From: an uncultured Muribaculaceae bacterium
GTDB taxonomy: Bacteria; Bacteroidota; Bacteroidia; Bacteroidales; Muribaculaceae
Assembly (NCBI GenBank): GCA_910587235.1
Contig: CAJUKD010000021.1
Location: 1-43,014, forward strand
Reading direction: 5' to 3'
Length of the DNA stretch: 43,014 nucleotides
In this document: positions 41,843-43,014 of the stretch, piece by piece
Layout: the number at the start of each line of letters is the position of its first letter
Numbering within the stretch: position 1 is the stretch's first letter
The notes under the pieces: model-generated
The model's database searches: none
What the model was told of the DNA's origin: nothing
What the model saw: only the letters and a program-made list of their open reading frames with translations
Position numbers and translations under genes: made by a program

Positions 41843-43014
41843 TTATTTCAGAAGGTCGACACGGCCCTGGCACTCGGTGAGTACAGCCTGGGCTATTGAT
41901 TTGGATACTTCAGAGTAGTGGGAGAATGTCATAGTCGAAGTTGCGCGACCGGAGGTGATGGTGCGCAGGTCGGTTACATAACCGAACATCTCGGCAAGCG
42001 GAGCCTTGGCTTTGATGACACGTGCGCCGGAACGGCTGCTTTCCATGCCTTCTACCTGACCGCGACGCTTGTTAAGGTCGGATATAACGTCACCCATGGA
42101 TTCTTCGGGAGTTACCACTTCAATCTTCATGATGGGTTCCAGAAGAACGGGACCGGCTTTTTCGCTGGCTTTCTTGAACGCCTGAATTGCGCAAAGCTCG
42201 AAAGAGAGCTGGTCGGAATCGACGGGGTGGAATGAACCGTCGATTACCGTCACCTTGAGGTGTTCGACAGGATAACCGGCAAGAACGCCGTTCTTCATTG
42301 CAGTCTGGAAGCCTTTCTGAATCGAGGGGATGAACTCCTTGGGAATGTTACCACCCTTGACTTCGTCGACAAACTGAAGATTACCTTCAAAGCCTTCGTC
42401 GACGGGTTCTACGCGGACAATTATGTCAGCGAACTTACCGCGACCACCGGTCTGCTTCTTGAACACTTCACGAAGCTCGACAGGACGGGTGATGGCTTCT
42501 TTATATGTAACCTGAGGACGACCCTGGTTGCACTCTACCTTGAATTCACGACGCAGACGGTCGATGATGATGTCGAGGTGAAGCTCGCCCATACCGGAGA
42601 TAACGGTCTGGCCGGTTTCTTCATTTGTAGCCACACGGAATGTGGGGTCCTCTTCTGCCAGCTTCTGCAGGCCGACACCGAGTTTGTCAAGATCCTTCTG
42701 GGTTTTAGGCTCAACGGCAATACCGATAACGGGATCAGGGAAGTCCATGGCTTCAAGCACGATGGGTGCATCCTCGGAACAGAGAGTGTCACCTGTGCGA
42801 ATATCCTTGAAACCTACACCGGCACCGATGTCACCGCATCCGATCACTTCTTTTGCATTCTGCTTGTTGGAGTGCATCTGGAAAAGACGGGAAACGCGTT
42901 CTTTCTTACCGGAACGGCTGTTGAACACGTAGGAACCGGCATTTACATCGCCGGAGTATACGCGGAAGAAGCACAGACGGCCTACATAGGGGTCGGTGGC
43001 AATCTTGAACGCAA
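41843..43014 (-). CDS. fusA: Elongation factor G, 5' end cut by the window
   Basis: The frame is open through the end of the window, so about 390 C-terminal residues are visible, beginning in domain II (FKIATDPYVGRLCFFRVYSG, GKKERVSRLFQMHSNKQNAK) and running through domains III (EDPTFRVATNEETGQTVISG, GMGELHLDIIIDRLRREF), IV (RPVELREVFKKQTGGRGKFA, VIDGSFHPVDSDQLSFELCA) and V (EVVTPEESMGDVISDLNKRR). EF-G drives translocation with GTP. The GTP-binding domain and start lie beyond the window. An internal ATG at 42928 is not the start. It is the upstream neighbour of rpsJ, as in many Bacteroidota. Confidence 0.97.
   Translation of the reverse strand, partial: AFKIATDPYVGRLCFFRVYSGDVNAGSYVFNSRSGKKERVSRLFQMHSNKQNAKEVIGCGDIGAGVGFKDIRTGDTLCSEDAPIVLEAMDFPDPVIGIAVEPKTQKDLDKLGVGLQKLAEEDPTFRVATNEETGQTVISGMGELHLDIIIDRLRREFKVECNQGRPQVTYKEAITRPVELREVFKKQTGGRGKFADIIVRVEPVDEGFEGNLQFVDEVKGGNIPKEFIPSIQKGFQTAMKNGVLAGYPVEHLKVTVIDGSFHPVDSDQLSFELCAIQAFKKASEKAGPVLLEPIMKIEVVTPEESMGDVISDLNKRRGQVEGMESSRSGARVIKAKAPLAEMFGYVTDLRTITSGRATSTMTFSHYSEVSKSIAQAVLTECQGRVDLLK

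Overview
The window is a chromosomal segment from a member of the Bacteroidota, order Bacteroidales, possibly Muribaculaceae. The order rests on several signs. Promoters match the Bacteroidota form TTTG-N19/20-TAnnTTTG. Secreted glycosidases end in what look like type IX secretion (T9SS) C-terminal tails. The genes ftsX, a DUF3098 gene, uppP, truB and queA sit in one cluster, and families typical of the group occur (GH92, NagX-like acyltransferase, fused RibBA, long LptF/G permease). The family-level guess is weaker, resting on overall look and moderate-to-high GC.

Left part (1-16.6 kb), accessory and carbohydrate-related, with some housekeeping genes. It opens with the 3' end of a large secreted protein (ricin-like lectin, FN3, LamG, sorting tail). 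Next come a GH92 alpha-mannosidase lipoprotein broken by one extra base, two integral-membrane acyltransferases that meet tail to tail, and a TPM-domain membrane protein with zinc ribbons. ruvX and def (peptide deformylase) follow as an overlapping pair, then a 1719-residue GH81 endo-beta-1,3-glucanase with Ig-like domains and three discoidin-type modules. ettA has a promoter and a textbook terminator of its own, and an uncharacterised ATP-grasp-like protein starts straight after that terminator.

Middle part (16.6-26.6 kb), minus strand. One six-gene run (ftsX, DUF3098, uppP, truB, queA, FKBP) covers division, lipid-carrier recycling and tRNA modification. Upstream of it lies the rpsF-rpsR-rplI operon with its own terminator. 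Further upstream is a run of lptF-like permease, ribBA and an unrecognised 203-residue protein, preceded by a thioredoxin-fold lipoprotein.

Right part (26.6-43.0 kb), minus strand. This is the S10-spc-alpha ribosomal protein cluster in the classical order: fusA (cut by the window end), rpsJ, rplCDWB, rpsS, rplV, rpsC, rplP, rpmC, rpsQ, rplNXE, rpsNH, rplFR, rpsE, rpmD, rplO, secY, map, infA, rpmJ, rpsM, rpsK, rpsD, rpoA, rplQ. Most genes are a few bases apart. The three widest gaps, upstream of rpsD (254 nt), rpsH (132 nt) and rplC (82 nt), all contain complementary segments that could form RNA structures. The rpsD leader can be drawn as an enclosed H-type pseudoknot, the rpsH leader as two mutually exclusive stems. 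They are the best candidates here for under-described regulation.

No tRNA, rRNA, CRISPR array, insertion sequence or phage gene was seen.
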